Positions 10,563-20,675 of a stretch of 64,000 nt of DNA are shown here, one piece after another. The notes below the pieces were generated by a model. The model was not told where the DNA came from. It saw only the letters and a list, made by a program, of their open reading frames with translations, and searched no databases. Numbering within the stretch: the first letter of the stretch is position 1; every line of letters starts with the position of its first letter. Source of the DNA: Mycobacterium sp. 1274761.0 (lineage in GTDB: Bacteria; Actinomycetota; Actinomycetes; Mycobacteriales; Mycobacteriaceae); NCBI RefSeq assembly GCF_001668615.1, contig NZ_LZMC01000025.1:1-64000 (forward strand), read 5' to 3'. Both the position numbers and the translations under genes were made by a program.

Positions 10563-11699
10563 ATGAATTCGGCGCAACGATGGTGGCGCGGCCTTGATCA
10601 CTATTACTGGTTGACCGCATTTCTGGCTGCCCGCGGAATTCAGCGGCGCGTCTGCCGAGTGGTCGCGCTGGTAATTTTCGGCTTGAGCACGGTCTCGGTG
10701 CTTCTGATTTGGAGCCCGACCGGCCCGCGCGGCACCGTGGCCCAGACCCTGGCCCTCGTGGTGGCCGCATGTTGCTGGGGGATGTGCCTGTTGTGGCTAC
10801 GCTCGCGCTGGCCGACCGCGCTCGAGTCCCGGATCTGTGTGTGCCTCGGATCAACCTGTGTCGCCACGTCGTGCCTGATCCAGTCCGATCCGCTGGCCGG
10901 GCTGTTCGGCGCGACGGCATTCGCCCTGGTGTCGATCTACGCGGCGGTATTCCACACGACGAGGTGGCTGGCGGTCACATGGATCGCCGCGGGCGCGACG
11001 CTGATCGTGCTCGGGACTAAAATGGCCGGCAGCGACCCGGCGTTCGCGATCTCGTCGGTGCTGCTGATCGGCTTCATCGTCATGTTCGTCTCGCTGACCG
11101 GGCGGGCCGCGATCTGGCTCGTCGACGCCGACATATTGCACGAGAATTTCGAACCGCTGACCGGGATGTTCAACCGCGAAGGGTTCTACGAGAAGGCGAC
11201 GACGTTGCTGGCGGCGCGCAGCCGGGGGGATGACCGGTACTTTGCCCTAGCGGTAGTCAACCTCGACAGCTTCTCGCTAGTCGGCGAGTTTTCGGGGACC
11301 AGCGGATCCGATCGCGTGCGGGTCGAGATCGCCGCCCGGCTGCGCGAAACCGCCCGCCGCGACGCGGTGCTGGCGCACATCGCCGATTCGGAATTCGTGA
11401 TCGCCGACCTGTTCGACAGCAACGACGCCTCGGCGCTCATCGAGCGGGTGCTCGGCACGATTTCGAGCTCACCGTCGCGGCTGTCGGCAAGCATCGGCGT
11501 GGTGACTACCCCGCTGCAACCGCTGGCGGCGCTGCCGCCGCACGACGTGCTCGACGAGTTGATGTCTATCGCCACCAACGCGATGTACGACGCCCGCAAG
11601 GGCGGTGGTAACAGGGCGACCTACGTGCGTAGCCCGACGCTGACGGTGCTCGACGATCCCGGCCACGACGACTGGTTCAACAACGAGGAACCCGCCTGA
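10563..11699 (+). CDS. Membrane protein with degenerate GGDEF domain
   Basis: 378 residues. The N-terminal half has about six hydrophobic segments (for example VVALVIFGLSTVSVLLIW and ISSVLLIGFIVMFVSLTG). The second half starts like a diguanylate-cyclase domain (PLTGMFNREGFYEKA) and ends with the typical SIGVVT and NAMYDARKGGGN. The active-site GGDEF is replaced by an IADSEF-like sequence, so cyclic-di-GMP synthesis is unlikely; a binding or signalling role is more plausible. It is inserted between yebC and pdxT. Confidence 0.75.
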   Translation: MNSAQRWWRGLDHYYWLTAFLAARGIQRRVCRVVALVIFGLSTVSVLLIWSPTGPRGTVAQTLALVVAACCWGMCLLWLRSRWPTALESRICVCLGSTCVATSCLIQSDPLAGLFGATAFALVSIYAAVFHTTRWLAVTWIAAGATLIVLGTKMAGSDPAFAISSVLLIGFIVMFVSLTGRAAIWLVDADILHENFEPLTGMFNREGFYEKATTLLAARSRGDDRYFALAVVNLDSFSLVGEFSGTSGSDRVRVEIAARLRETARRDAVLAHIADSEFVIADLFDSNDASALIERVLGTISSSPSRLSASIGVVTTPLQPLAALPPHDVLDELMSIATNAMYDARKGGGNRATYVRSPTLTVLDDPGHDDWFNNEEPA

Positions 11700-11705
11700 G
11701 GATGC

Positions 11706-12302
11706 CTAGGCGCGGCCGGTGACGATGTCGACGAACAGGCGATGGACGCGGCGGTCGCCCGTCATCTCCGGGTGAAACGCCGTCGCCAGCATCGAATGCT
11801 GGCGCACCGCGACGATGTGGTCGGCGGCGCGGCCCAGCACCCGCACTTCGGGCCCGACCCGTTCGACCCACGGCGCGCGGATGAACACCGCGTGCACCGG
11901 CCCGTCGAGCCCCTCGAAGTCGATGTCGCCTTCAAACGAGTCGACCTGTCGCCCGAATGCGTTGCGCCGCACCGTCATATCAATGCCCTTGAGCGGAGCG
12001 GCCTCCCGGCCCGGCGCCCCGGCGTCGAGGATCTCGCTGGCCAGAAGGATCATTCCCGCGCACGACCCGTAGGCCGGCATGCCGTCGGCGAGGCGCGATC
12101 GCAGCGGCTCGAGCAGGTCGAACTCGCGCAACAGGTGCGTCATCGTGGTGGACTCCCCGCCGGGGACGACGAGCCCGTCGACGACCTCGAGTTCACTGCG
12201 GCGCCGCACCGTCGTGGCCTCGGCGCCCGCCTCGCGCAGCGCCGCGAGATGCTCGCGGGTGTCGCCCTGCAGCGCCAGCACGCCGACGCGCGGGCCGGTC
12301 AC
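11706..12302 (-). CDS. pdxT: Pyridoxal 5'-phosphate synthase glutaminase subunit PdxT
   Basis: Releases ammonia from glutamine for PdxS. 198 residues with the class-I amidotransferase layout: VGVLALQGD at the N-terminus, VVPGGEST, the nucleophile Cys in [10 protein letters not shown] and a C-terminal His-x-Glu in [13 protein letters not shown] 12302 overlaps the tesB stop by 4 bases, implying coupled translation in pdxS-tesB-pdxT. Confidence 0.95.
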   Translation of the reverse strand: MTGPRVGVLALQGDTREHLAALREAGAEATTVRRRSELEVVDGLVVPGGESTTMTHLLREFDLLEPLRSRLADGMPAYGSCAGMILLASEILDAGAPGREAAPLKGIDMTVRRNAFGRQVDSFEGDIDFEGLDGPVHAVFIRAPWVERVGPEVRVLGRAADHIVAVRQHSMLATAFHPEMTGDRRVHRLFVDIVTGRA

Positions 12303-13147
12303 TTCTTCTGCGGCGTGTAATCGCGCTTGAAGCGGGTCAACCCCTCCTGCATCACCGCCGCCACCATCTCGCCGTACTGGTTGAAGATCTTGCCCTGGGT
12401 GAGCGACCGGCCGCCTGACGCCGACGGCGAGGACTGGTCATAGAGCAGCCATTCGTCGGCGCGGAACGGGCGCATGAACCACATCGCGTGATCCAGCGAA
12501 GCCACCATCAGGTGGCGGCGCTCCTCCAGGTGGGTCACCTGCGCCGAGCCGAGCAGGGTCAGGTCGCTCATGTAGGCCAGCGCGCAGATGTGCAGCACGT
12601 AGTCGTCGGGCAGCGGATCGTGGTGGCGGAACCACACCTGCTGTTGGGACGCCTTGCCCGGCGACAGCTTGAGCTGGTCGCGCGGCACGATCCGAACGTC
12701 CCATTCCGCGAACTGCTGAAACCCGGCGTCGTCGAAAATGCTGCCCTTGGTGATGAAGTTGGGCAGGTCGTCCGGCGGTGCGGCATACGGCATCGCGTCC
12801 TGATGCTCGATACCGCTCTGGTCGGTCTGAAACGACGCCGACATCGAAAAGATGGTCTCGCCGTGCTGGATCGCGTTGACGCGGCGGGTGACGAACGACC
12901 CACCGTCACGCAACCGTTCGACGATGAAGACCGTGGGTGCCTTCGCGTCGCCCGGGCGCAGGAAATAGCCGTGCAGTGAGTGCACCGCAAACTTCGGATC
13001 GACCGTGCGCACCGCCGACACCAGCGACTGGCCGGCGACATGGCCGCCGAATGTCCTTTGCAGGAAGCCGGATTCGGGGCTGAACACGCCACCGCGATAG
13101 ATGTTGACCTCGAGTTGCTCGAGATCGAGGATCTCTTGGATCGCCAT
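12299..13147 (-). CDS. tesB: Acyl-CoA thioesterase II (TesB)
   Basis: Hydrolyses acyl-CoA to free fatty acid and CoA. 282 residues with a double hot-dog layout: [13 protein letters not shown] and [12 protein letters not shown] in the first half, and [28 protein letters not shown] residues (Asp-His, Trp) in the second half. Lies 11 bases downstream of pdxS and overlaps pdxT, so a fatty-acid gene is embedded in the vitamin B6 operon, as in M. tuberculosis (tesB2). Confidence 0.93.
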   Translation of the reverse strand: MAIQEILDLEQLEVNIYRGGVFSPESGFLQRTFGGHVAGQSLVSAVRTVDPKFAVHSLHGYFLRPGDAKAPTVFIVERLRDGGSFVTRRVNAIQHGETIFSMSASFQTDQSGIEHQDAMPYAAPPDDLPNFITKGSIFDDAGFQQFAEWDVRIVPRDQLKLSPGKASQQQVWFRHHDPLPDDYVLHICALAYMSDLTLLGSAQVTHLEERRHLMVASLDHAMWFMRPFRADEWLLYDQSSPSASGGRSLTQGKIFNQYGEMVAAVMQEGLTRFKRDYTPQKK

Positions 13148-13158
13148 ATGGTGTGTCT

Positions 13159-14070
13159 TTACCAGCCACGCTCGGCGAGCCGATGCGGGGCAGCGATCTC
13201 CTCGACGTTGATGCCGACCATGGGCTCCCCCAGCCCGCGCGACACCTTGGCCAGCACGTCGGGGTCGTCGTAGAACGTGGTGGCCTTGACGATCGCGGCG
13301 GCGCGCGCGGCGGGGTCACCGGATTTGAAGATGCCCGAGCCGACGAACACGCCCTCGGCGCCGAGCTGCATCATCATCGCCGCGTCGGCCGGGGTCGCGA
13401 TCCCGCCCGCGGTGAACAGCGTGACGGGCAGCTTGCCCGCCCGCGCCACCTCGGCGACCAGCTCGTAGGGTGCCTGCAATTCCTTTGCCGCAACGTACAA
13501 TTCGTCATCGGACAGCGACGTCAGCCGACGGATCTCGCCGCCGATCTTGCGCATGTGGGTGGTCGCGTTGGACACGTCGCCGGTGCCGGCCTCCCCCTTG
13601 GAGCGGATCATCGCCGCGCCTTCGGTGATGCGGCGCAGCGCCTCACCGAGGTTGGTGGCCCCGCACACGAACGGCACGGTGAACTTCCACTTGTCGATGT
13701 GGTTGGCGTAGTCGGCCGGGGTGAGCACCTCGGATTCGTCGATGTAGTCCACCCCGAGGCTCTGCAGAATCTGGGCCTCGACGAAGTGACCGATGCGGGC
13801 CTTGGCCATCACCGGGATCGTGACGGCGTCGATAATGCCTTCGATCATGTCGGGGTCGCTCATGCGCGACACGCCGCCCTGGGCGCGGATGTCGGCGGGC
13901 ACCCGTTCCAGCGCCATCACCGCGACGGCGCCCGCCCCCTCGGCGATGCGGGCCTGCTCGGGGGTGACGACGTCCATGATCACGCCGCCCTTGAGCATCT
14001 CGGCCATGCCGCGCTTGACCCGGGCGGTGCCGGTCTGCCCCGACCCGTTCGATCCCGCTGCGGTTTCCAC
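13159..14070 (-). CDS. pdxS: Pyridoxal 5'-phosphate synthase lyase subunit PdxS
   Basis: Builds PLP from ribose 5-phosphate, glyceraldehyde 3-phosphate and PdxT-supplied ammonia. The start is GTG 14070 ([21 protein letters not shown]) preceded by AAGGAG at good spacing, giving 303 residues. The frame extends upstream through tandem repeats, but that extension is not PdxS-like. Conserved segments: [45 protein letters not shown] and [17 protein letters not shown]. Confidence 0.96.
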   Translation of the reverse strand: METAAGSNGSGQTGTARVKRGMAEMLKGGVIMDVVTPEQARIAEGAGAVAVMALERVPADIRAQGGVSRMSDPDMIEGIIDAVTIPVMAKARIGHFVEAQILQSLGVDYIDESEVLTPADYANHIDKWKFTVPFVCGATNLGEALRRITEGAAMIRSKGEAGTGDVSNATTHMRKIGGEIRRLTSLSDDELYVAAKELQAPYELVAEVARAGKLPVTLFTAGGIATPADAAMMMQLGAEGVFVGSGIFKSGDPAARAAAIVKATTFYDDPDVLAKVSRGLGEPMVGINVEEIAAPHRLAERGW

Positions 14071-14134
14071 TGCTAACTCCTTCAATTCGCTACTGATCCA
14101 GTTTAAGGGCGGCGCCAAATCGGATAGATCCACT

Positions 14135-14238
14135 GCGCACGCGAGGAGCACATGCAGCCTGCGCGCGCGAGGAGCACATGCAGCCTGCGCACGCGAGGAG
14201 CACATGCAGCCCGCGCACGCGAAGAGCACATACAACCT
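14135..14238. repeat. Four tandem 26-base repeats upstream of pdxS
   Basis: Units begin at 14135, 14161, 14187 and 14213. Each reads about GCGCACGCGAGGAGCACATG plus CAGCCT; units 1 and 3 differ only in the last base, unit 2 has one internal change and unit 4 has three or four. The array fills most of the gap between the Nudix stop (14243) and the pdxS start (14070). Could be a repeated binding site or a VNTR locus. Confidence 0.9.
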
Positions 14239-14242
14239 CAGC

Positions 14243-15280
14243 TCAGCGGATCGATTGCAGCTGCCGCTGCGGTTCGGCTTGCCGGGCGTCGGCCAGCTCG
14301 TTGGCCTCTGAAAGCAACTCGCCGAGCTGCAGCGGATAGACGGTCTCTCCTTTGGCGACCAGCTCGGCGATCATTGTCTCATCGCACCAACGGTGGCCGT
14401 GAATGTAGCTCCGTTCCAACCCGGTGCGGCCCGCCGCGGACGGCTCGAAGCGGCGGGTGCGGTGCACGAAGAACAGCTCCTCGCTGCGGATTACCGAACC
14501 GTTGAAGTCGAGGACCGCGTCCCGTCGCCACACCGGGCCGATCATGTCCGTCGGCGCCACCCGCAGGCCGGTCTCCTCGGCCAGCTCGCGCGCCGCGGCC
14601 TCGCCCAGCGTCTCCCCCGGCTGAGCCGCGCCCCCGACGGTGAACCACCACCGCGGCGCCGGACCATCCGAGTGGTCGGGATAGGCCGGGTCCGACCCGC
14701 AGAACAGCAGCACCGCCCCGCGCTCGTCGAGCAGCACCACCCTGGCCGACGTGCGGCGGCCTACCACGCCCACATCCCGGTCGGGTTGTTCGGCGATCTC
14801 GAAATAGGTTGGCAGACCGGCGGTTCCACCGAGGCGGAGGAGACGGACCGCGGGTCGCTCCCGCAGCGCCAGGGTGTCGCGCACCGCGTCGTTGTGGAAT
14901 CGGCGGGCCAGTGTGACGCGCGCCTCGGCGTCGGCGAGCTCGGCGACCAGCGCCACCGGCAGCGAAGCCGGGTCGACGAGCGCCAGCGCCGCCGACAGCT
15001 GGTTCTCCGCGGTTTCCCTGGCCGCTCTCGGGGCCTTTTCGGCGGCGTCTGCTAACGCCTTCAACCGCTTGCCCTCCGGGCCAGCACCGTAGGCGTCGAC
15101 GGCCACCGCACGCGCGACCACGGCGCGCCGGGCCAGGGCGCCGTCGAGCGCCTGCCAGGACAGGTCGTAACGGACGTGCAGCCGGTCGAGGCGGTGCGCG
15201 GTCTGATAGGCCCACCCCGCCACCAGCAGCAGCACCACTACCAGCACCACGACCAGGGCCGTGACGATGAGCCACGTCAT
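14243..15280 (-). CDS. Membrane-anchored Nudix hydrolase
   Basis: 345 residues. An N-terminal transmembrane helix ([16 protein letters not shown]) is followed by a long Ala/Arg-rich helical region (about residues 30-150) and a C-terminal Nudix domain. The Nudix box is complete: GAAQPGE, seven residues, then RELAEETGL. The substrate, a nucleoside diphosphate linked to another moiety, cannot be read. ATG 15280 overlaps the pimA stop by one base (TGATG), so it is the last gene of the thrS-to-pimA run. It corresponds in position to Rv2609c. Confidence 0.9.
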   Translation of the reverse strand: MTWLIVTALVVVLVVVLLLVAGWAYQTAHRLDRLHVRYDLSWQALDGALARRAVVARAVAVDAYGAGPEGKRLKALADAAEKAPRAARETAENQLSAALALVDPASLPVALVAELADAEARVTLARRFHNDAVRDTLALRERPAVRLLRLGGTAGLPTYFEIAEQPDRDVGVVGRRTSARVVLLDERGAVLLFCGSDPAYPDHSDGPAPRWWFTVGGAAQPGETLGEAAARELAEETGLRVAPTDMIGPVWRRDAVLDFNGSVIRSEELFFVHRTRRFEPSAAGRTGLERSYIHGHRWCDETMIAELVAKGETVYPLQLGELLSEANELADARQAEPQRQLQSIR

Positions 15281-16404
15281 CAGCTGGCCACCTGCACCTT
15301 GGCGCCCGCCCCGGCCACTGTCTCGTACACCCGCATGATCTGGCCCGCCACCACCGACCAGTCGTACTGGTGCACGGCCTCGGTGGCCGCCTCGATGTAG
15401 TGGGCGCGGGCTTCGTCGTCCGCGAGCATCTCGATGAGGCCCGCAGCCAGCCCCTCGGCGTCATCCACCGGCACGAGCCGGCCCGCCTTGCCGTCCTCGA
15501 GCACCCGGCGAAACGCGTCAAGTGCGCTGGCCACCACCGCGGTGCCCGCGGCCATCGCCTCGACCAGCACGATGCCGAAGCTCTCGCCGCCGGTGTTGGG
15601 CGCGCAGTAGACGTCGGCGCTGCGCATCGCCGACGCTTTCTGCGTATCGTCGACCTGACCGAGGAACCGCAGATGTGACGCCAGCGGGCCGACCTCGTCG
15701 CGCAGCTCATCCTCGTCGCCGCGACCGACAATCAGGATCTCGATGTCGGGAAACCGCTCGACCACCGCGGGAAGGGCAGCCGTCAGCACAGCCATGCCCT
15801 TGCGCGGTTCGTCGAAGCGGCCCAGGAACAGGACGGACTTGCCCGGGCGCGGATAACCGTCGAGAAGCGGCGCGGCGGCAAAGGACGCGACGTCCACGCC
15901 GTTGGGGATCTGAACGGCATCGGAGCCCAGTGCCTCCATCTGCCAGCGCCGCGCCAGATCCGACACCGCGATGCGGCCGACGATCTTCTCATGATACGGG
16001 CGCAGAATGCCCTGAAAAACGCTGAGCGTCAACGACTTTGTGGTCGACGTGTGGAAGGTGGCCACGATGGGGCCCTCCGCGGCCTGCAGCGCCAGCATCG
16101 ACAGGCTCGGCGCGTTGGGCTCGTGCAGGTGCAGCACGTCGAACTCGCCGTCGGTGAGCCACCGCTTGACCTTGCGGTGGGTGGCCGGGCCGAACCGCAG
16201 CCGCGCCACCGATCCGTTGTAGGGAATGGGAACGGCCTTGCCGCCGGACACGACGTAATCGGGTAGCTCCACATGTGGCGACGAGGGCGCCAGCACGCTG
16301 ACGTCGTGGCCGCGCTCGCGCATCACCTCGGCGAGCTGCAGCACGTGGGATTGCACGCCGCCGGGAACGTCGAACGAATACGGGCACACCATCCCGATGC
16401 GCAT
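15280..16404 (-). CDS. pimA: Phosphatidylinositol alpha-mannosyltransferase PimA
   Basis: Adds the first mannose from GDP-mannose to phosphatidylinositol, starting PIM/lipomannan/LAM synthesis at the inner face of the plasma membrane. Starts MRIGMVCPYSFDVPGGVQSH (GT4, GT-B fold), 374 residues. Conserved donor-site stretches are FLGRFDEPRKG and the EX7E-type NTGGESFGIVLVEAMAAG. ATG 16404 overlaps the patA stop; the longer open frame upstream is a shadow of patA. Confidence 0.96.
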   Translation of the reverse strand: MRIGMVCPYSFDVPGGVQSHVLQLAEVMRERGHDVSVLAPSSPHVELPDYVVSGGKAVPIPYNGSVARLRFGPATHRKVKRWLTDGEFDVLHLHEPNAPSLSMLALQAAEGPIVATFHTSTTKSLTLSVFQGILRPYHEKIVGRIAVSDLARRWQMEALGSDAVQIPNGVDVASFAAAPLLDGYPRPGKSVLFLGRFDEPRKGMAVLTAALPAVVERFPDIEILIVGRGDEDELRDEVGPLASHLRFLGQVDDTQKASAMRSADVYCAPNTGGESFGIVLVEAMAAGTAVVASALDAFRRVLEDGKAGRLVPVDDAEGLAAGLIEMLADDEARAHYIEAATEAVHQYDWSVVAGQIMRVYETVAGAGAKVQVAS

Positions 16405-17351
16405 CAGGCTTGGCCCCTGAGCCTGGCTTGCCGTTCGGCGGAGAGATCGGCCAGCCACTGCGGCTGCATCATGTGCCAGTCCTCGGGATGGGCGGCGATG
16501 CCCTTGGCGAACCGGTCGGCCAGCGCCTGGGTGATCGCGGCGACGTCTCCGGAAGACGTGTCGAGCGGCGGCGATATGTTGACCACGCAGTCGTCGCCCT
16601 GGTAATACACGTGAGCAGGCAGCAGCGGTGCCCCGGTCGCGATGGCCAGCTTGGCCGGTCCGGCCGGCATCCGCGTCGCCTCGCCGAAGAAATCCACCTC
16701 GACACCGGAACGGGTCAGGTCGCGATCGGCCATCAGGCAGACGAACCTGTTCTCGCGCAGGCGCGTCGCGAGCAGTTCGAACGGTGGACGTTCGCCGCCC
16801 GACAACGGAAACACCTCGAAGCCGAGGCTTTCGCGGTAGTTGACGAAACGCCGGAACAGCGATTCGGGTTTGAGCCGTTCCGCGACGGTGGCAAAGGTGC
16901 CGTGCTTGTGGACGAGCCACACACCGGCCATGTCCCAGTTGCCGCTGTGCGGCAGCGCGATCACGCCGCCCCGGCCGGCGTCGATCGCGGCCTGCAGATG
17001 GTCTGCTCCGATGAACACCTCGTCGAGTCGGCGGGCGACGGCGGCGAGGTCCATCGACGGCAGCCGAAACGCTTCGCGCCAGTACCGCGCATAGGACGCC
17101 AGCGCCGCGCGCATCAGCCCGTCGGGGACCTCGTCGGGGGCCGCGCCGATGACGCGCGCGAGGTTCTTGCGCAGCTGCGCCGGCCCGCCGTTACGCGATG
17201 CGTAGATGGCCCCGGCCCCGAAAGCGTTGCGCGCCATGAACTCCGGCATGGCGCGCACGATCCGCCAACCCGTGGCGTAGCCGAGATCGGAGACCTGGCC
17301 GCTCAGCGAAAAGCGACTGCCCCCGGCGCTCACGCCACGGGTGGTCGTCAC
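16404..17351 (-). CDS. patA: Phosphatidylinositol mannoside acyltransferase PatA
   Basis: Transfers an acyl chain to the mannose of PIM1/PIM2. 315 residues from GTG 17351 (VTTTRGVSAGG), which overlaps the pgsA stop by 4 bases. The HX4D motif of the lysophospholipid-acyltransferase superfamily is seen as HSGNWD, and a second conserved block is MADRDLTRSG. Matches Rv2611c in length and position. The frame is open for another 200 codons upstream, but this runs through pgsA in another frame and is rejected. Confidence 0.94.
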   Translation of the reverse strand: MTTTRGVSAGGSRFSLSGQVSDLGYATGWRIVRAMPEFMARNAFGAGAIYASRNGGPAQLRKNLARVIGAAPDEVPDGLMRAALASYARYWREAFRLPSMDLAAVARRLDEVFIGADHLQAAIDAGRGGVIALPHSGNWDMAGVWLVHKHGTFATVAERLKPESLFRRFVNYRESLGFEVFPLSGGERPPFELLATRLRENRFVCLMADRDLTRSGVEVDFFGEATRMPAGPAKLAIATGAPLLPAHVYYQGDDCVVNISPPLDTSSGDVAAITQALADRFAKGIAAHPEDWHMMQPQWLADLSAERQARLRGQA

Positions 17352-17998
17352 GGCTGGTCCTCGGGCTTGCGCACCGCATCCGTCGCGCCGGGTGAGGTCC
17401 GCACGCTGTGCACCCGCTGGCCCAGGGTGATCAGGCTGGCCACCGCCAGAACCCACACCGCGACAGGCAGGAGCCATGGGATGTGCAGGAACGACACGCC
17501 GGACAGTCCCGCCCCGGTGAGCACGATCACCAGACGTTCCGGTCTCTCGATGAGCCCGCCCTCGCCGCTTAACCCGGTGGCTTCGGCGCGAGCCTTGACG
17601 TAGGAGATCACCTGTGAGGTGACCAGGCAGATCATCAGCCCTACCACCAACGAAGTACTGCGCAACCCGAACGCCGCCCACCACATCAGTCCGCAGAACA
17701 CCGCGCCGTCGCCGATCCGGTCGCATGTCGCATCGAGCACCGCCCCGAACCGGGTGCCGCCGCCGCGCTGTCGCGCCATCGCGCCGTCGAGCATGTCGGC
17801 GAGGACGAAAACAAAGACCGCGAACGCGCCCCACCACAGCTGCCCGATCGGGAACAGCGTCAACGCCGCGATCACCGTGCCCGCGGTGCCGATGATCGTG
17901 ATGCTGTCGGGGGTCAGGCCCGCCCGAAGCGCGGCCTTGGCGACCGGCGTGGACAGTTTTTCGTACGCCGCACGGGTCATCAGGTAGAAGTCGCTCAC
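17348..17998 (-). CDS. pgsA: Phosphatidylinositol phosphate synthase PgsA
   Basis: CDP-alcohol phosphatidyltransferase that joins CDP-diacylglycerol with inositol phosphate, feeding PatA and PimA. The signature D-x2-D-G-x2-A-R-x8-G-x3-D-x3-D is complete (DMLDGAMARQ, then RFGAVLDATCD). About five or six membrane helices. Start GTG 17998 (VSDFYLMTR) overlaps the HIT gene stop by 4 bases, giving 216 residues, the family's usual size. Confidence 0.95.
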   Translation of the reverse strand: MSDFYLMTRAAYEKLSTPVAKAALRAGLTPDSITIIGTAGTVIAALTLFPIGQLWWGAFAVFVFVLADMLDGAMARQRGGGTRFGAVLDATCDRIGDGAVFCGLMWWAAFGLRSTSLVVGLMICLVTSQVISYVKARAEATGLSGEGGLIERPERLVIVLTGAGLSGVSFLHIPWLLPVAVWVLAVASLITLGQRVHSVRTSPGATDAVRKPEDQP

Positions 17999-18552
17999 GA
18001 CTGCCTGGCCCATTCCTCGGCGAGCAGTTCACGGGTTTCGCGCAGCAGCTGCGGCACCACCTTCGAGCCGCCGATGATCGTGATGAAGTTCGCGTCGCCG
18101 CTCCACCGCGGCACCACGTGCATGTGCAGATGCTCGGCCAGCGATCCGCCCGCGGACTTGCCGAGGTTGAGCCCGACGTTGAAGCCGTGCGGGTTCGACA
18201 CCGCCTTGATGACCCGAATCACCTTCTGGGTGAACGCCATCAGCTCGTGGCTCTCCTCCTCGGTGAGGTCCTCGAGCTCAGACACCCGCCGATACGGCAC
18301 CACCATCGAATGGCCCGGGTTGTACGGGTAGAGGTTCAGCACCACGTACACGAGTTGGCCGCGCGCCACCACCAGCCCGTCCTCGTCGTTGAGGGTGGGG
18401 ATGTCGGTGAACGGCTGCGTCGAGGCTGCCGAGCCACCCTTCATCGGCGCCTCGGCGAGATAGCTCATGCGGTACGGCGTCCAGAGGCGCTGCAGATGGT
18501 CGGGGTCGCCCGCACCGTGGTCGACGACCCTCTGCTCATCGCGGTTCGTCAC
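17995..18552 (-). CDS. HIT-family diadenosine tetraphosphate (Ap4A) phosphorylase
   Basis: 185 residues with the histidine-triad signature [10 protein letters not shown] and the upstream [17 protein letters not shown]. The Rv2613c orthologue is a characterised Ap4A phosphorylase; that activity is inferred here. Coupled by 4-base overlaps with thrS upstream and pgsA downstream. The neighbour thrS is notable because aminoacyl-tRNA synthetases produce Ap4A as a side product. Confidence 0.92.
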   Translation of the reverse strand: MTNRDEQRVVDHGAGDPDHLQRLWTPYRMSYLAEAPMKGGSAASTQPFTDIPTLNDEDGLVVARGQLVYVVLNLYPYNPGHSMVVPYRRVSELEDLTEEESHELMAFTQKVIRVIKAVSNPHGFNVGLNLGKSAGGSLAEHLHMHVVPRWSGDANFITIIGGSKVVPQLLRETRELLAEEWARQS

Positions 18553-20615
18553 GTCGATGCGCCCGTCTTGATCAGATCCGCTGTGGGCGCGGCGTTTTCC
18601 CGGCTTTCGATCCAGCCGACGATCGCATCGACGGCCTGGTCGCGAGGCACCCCGTTGACCTGGCTGCGGTCACCGAATCGGAAGCTCACCGCACCGGCGT
18701 CGACGTCGCGGTCACCGGCCAGCAGCATGAACGGCACCTTCTGGTTGGTGTGGTTGACGATCTTCTTCGCCATCCGGTCGTCGCTGCTGTCGACCTCGAC
18801 CCGCACGCCGCGTGAGCGCAGTTGCGCGGCAACGCTTTCCAGATAGTCGACGTGGCCGTCGGCGACCGGGATGCCGACCACCTGCACCGGCGCCAGCCAC
18901 GCCGGGAACGCGCCGGCGTAGTGCTCGGTGAGCACGCCGAAGAACCGTTCGATGGAGCCGAACAGGGCGCGGTGGATCAATACCGGACGCTGTCGGCTGC
19001 CGTCGGCGGCGGTGTACTCCAGCTCGAACCGGTCCGGCATGTTGAAGTCGAGCTGGATGGTCGACATCTGCCAGTTGCGCCCCAATGCGTCCTTCACCTG
19101 GACCGAGATTTTCGGGCCGTAGAACGCCGCACCGCCGGGGTCGGGCACCAGCTCAAGACCGGAGGCCAGCGCCACCTCGCGCAAGGTCTCGGTGGCTTCC
19201 TCCCAGTCTTCGTCGGCCCCGACGTACTTGTCGGGGTCTTTGGTGGACAGCTCCAGGTAGTAGTCGTCCAGGCCGTAGTCGGCGAGCAGGTCCAATACGA
19301 AGCGCAACAGCGAGGCCAACTCGTCGCGCATCTGCTCGCGGGTGGTGTAGATGTGGGCGTCGTCCTGAGTCATGCCGCGCACGCGGGTCAATCCATGCAC
19401 GACACCTGACTTCTCGTACCGGTACACCGAACCGAATTCGAATAGCCGCAACGGCAGTTCGCGATAGGACCGTCCCCGCGACCGGTAGATCAGGTGGTGC
19501 ATCGGGCAGTTCATCGGCTTGAGGTAGTAGTCCTGGCCGGGTTTGCGAACCGTGCCGTCTTCGTTGAACTCCGCGTCGATGTGCATGGGCGGGAACATGC
19601 CGTCGGCGTACCACTCCAGGTGGCCCGACGTGATGTACAGCTGTTCCTTGGTGATGTGCGGGGTATTGACGAACTCGTATCCGGCTTCGAGGTGTTTGCG
19701 CCGCGAATAGTCCTCGAGCTCGCGGCGCACCACGCCACCCTTGGGGTGGAAAACTGGTAAGCCTGAACCCAATTCGTCGGGGAAGCTGAACAGGTCCAGC
19801 TCGACGCCCAGCCGGCGGTGGTCGCGCCGCTGTGCCTCCTCGATGAGTTCCAGGTGGCGGTCGAGCGCCTCCTGCGACTCCCATGCCGTGCCGTAGATCC
19901 GTTGCAGGCTGGCGTTGCTCTGGTCGCCGCGCCAGTAGGCGGCCGAGCTGCGGGTCAGCTTGAATGCCGGGATGAACTTCGTCGTCGGGATGTGCGGGCC
20001 GCGGCAGAGGTCACCCCAAACCCGTTCGCGGGTGCGGGGATTGAGGTTGTCATAGGCGGTGAGCTCGTCATCGGAGCCAGGGGGGCCGACCTCCATCACC
20101 TCGGGGTCGCCGGATTTGTCGTCGACGAGTTCCAGCTTGTACGGCTCGTCGGCGAGTTCTTTGCGCGCTTGGTCTTTGGACTCATATACCCGGCGGCTGA
20201 ACAGCTGGCCGTCCTTGACGATTTGACGCATCCGCTTTTCCAGCGCGGCAAGGTCGTCGGGCGTGAACGCCTCGGGCACATCGAAGTCGTAGTAGAAGCC
20301 GTCGGTGATAGGCGGCCCGATACCCAGTTTGGCCTCGGGGAACATGTCCTGCACCGCCTGGGCGAGCACGTGTGCGGCCGAATGCCGGATCACGCTGCGC
20401 CCGTCCTCGGTGTTGGCGGGAACCGGCGTCACCTCCACATCGGTGTCCGGCGTCCAGCTCAAGTCGCGCAGCCGGCCCTGGTCGTCACGGACGACGACGA
20501 CGGCGTCGGGGGCGCCCCGGCCGGGCAGTCCGGCTTCGCGGACCGCCGCCGCAGCGGTCGTCCCGGCAGCGACCCGAATTGGGGCTGCGGGGGCGGGGCT
20601 GGGGGCGGCGCTCAT
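18549..20615 (-). CDS. thrS: Threonyl-tRNA synthetase
   Basis: Charges tRNA-Thr. 688 residues. The N-terminus looks like a TGS domain, followed by the editing domain with [12 protein letters not shown] (metal-like HxxxH) and the class-II catalytic core containing the zinc-site region [25 protein letters not shown] and motif 3 [13 protein letters not shown], then an anticodon-binding domain. First gene of the coupled thrS-HIT-pgsA-patA-pimA-Nudix run. I saw no T-box leader in the roughly 60 bases upstream. Confidence 0.96.
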   Translation of the reverse strand: MSAAPSPAPAAPIRVAAGTTAAAAVREAGLPGRGAPDAVVVVRDDQGRLRDLSWTPDTDVEVTPVPANTEDGRSVIRHSAAHVLAQAVQDMFPEAKLGIGPPITDGFYYDFDVPEAFTPDDLAALEKRMRQIVKDGQLFSRRVYESKDQARKELADEPYKLELVDDKSGDPEVMEVGPPGSDDELTAYDNLNPRTRERVWGDLCRGPHIPTTKFIPAFKLTRSSAAYWRGDQSNASLQRIYGTAWESQEALDRHLELIEEAQRRDHRRLGVELDLFSFPDELGSGLPVFHPKGGVVRRELEDYSRRKHLEAGYEFVNTPHITKEQLYITSGHLEWYADGMFPPMHIDAEFNEDGTVRKPGQDYYLKPMNCPMHHLIYRSRGRSYRELPLRLFEFGSVYRYEKSGVVHGLTRVRGMTQDDAHIYTTREQMRDELASLLRFVLDLLADYGLDDYYLELSTKDPDKYVGADEDWEEATETLREVALASGLELVPDPGGAAFYGPKISVQVKDALGRNWQMSTIQLDFNMPDRFELEYTAADGSRQRPVLIHRALFGSIERFFGVLTEHYAGAFPAWLAPVQVVGIPVADGHVDYLESVAAQLRSRGVRVEVDSSDDRMAKKIVNHTNQKVPFMLLAGDRDVDAGAVSFRFGDRSQVNGVPRDQAVDAIVGWIESRENAAPTADLIKTGAST

Positions 20616-20675
20616 CGGTCACTCTCCCGGTGTGGTGGCTGTCTACGAACGCGACCATGCTATCGGGGCAACTGC

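Noticed and set aside
13159..14235. Longer PdxS reading frame starting in the tandem repeats
   Set aside because: The extra 55 residues are encoded by the repeat array and are Cys/Ala/Arg-rich. GTG 14070 has a good ribosome site and the known PdxS N-terminus.
16404..18032. 542-residue frame covering patA and pgsA
   Set aside because: The upstream part is an out-of-frame shadow of pgsA. GTG 17351 overlaps the pgsA stop and gives the family's normal length.
20616..20675. T-box or riboswitch leader before thrS
   Set aside because: Only about 60 bases separate thrS from the next gene and no specifier hairpin or antiterminator could be recognised.
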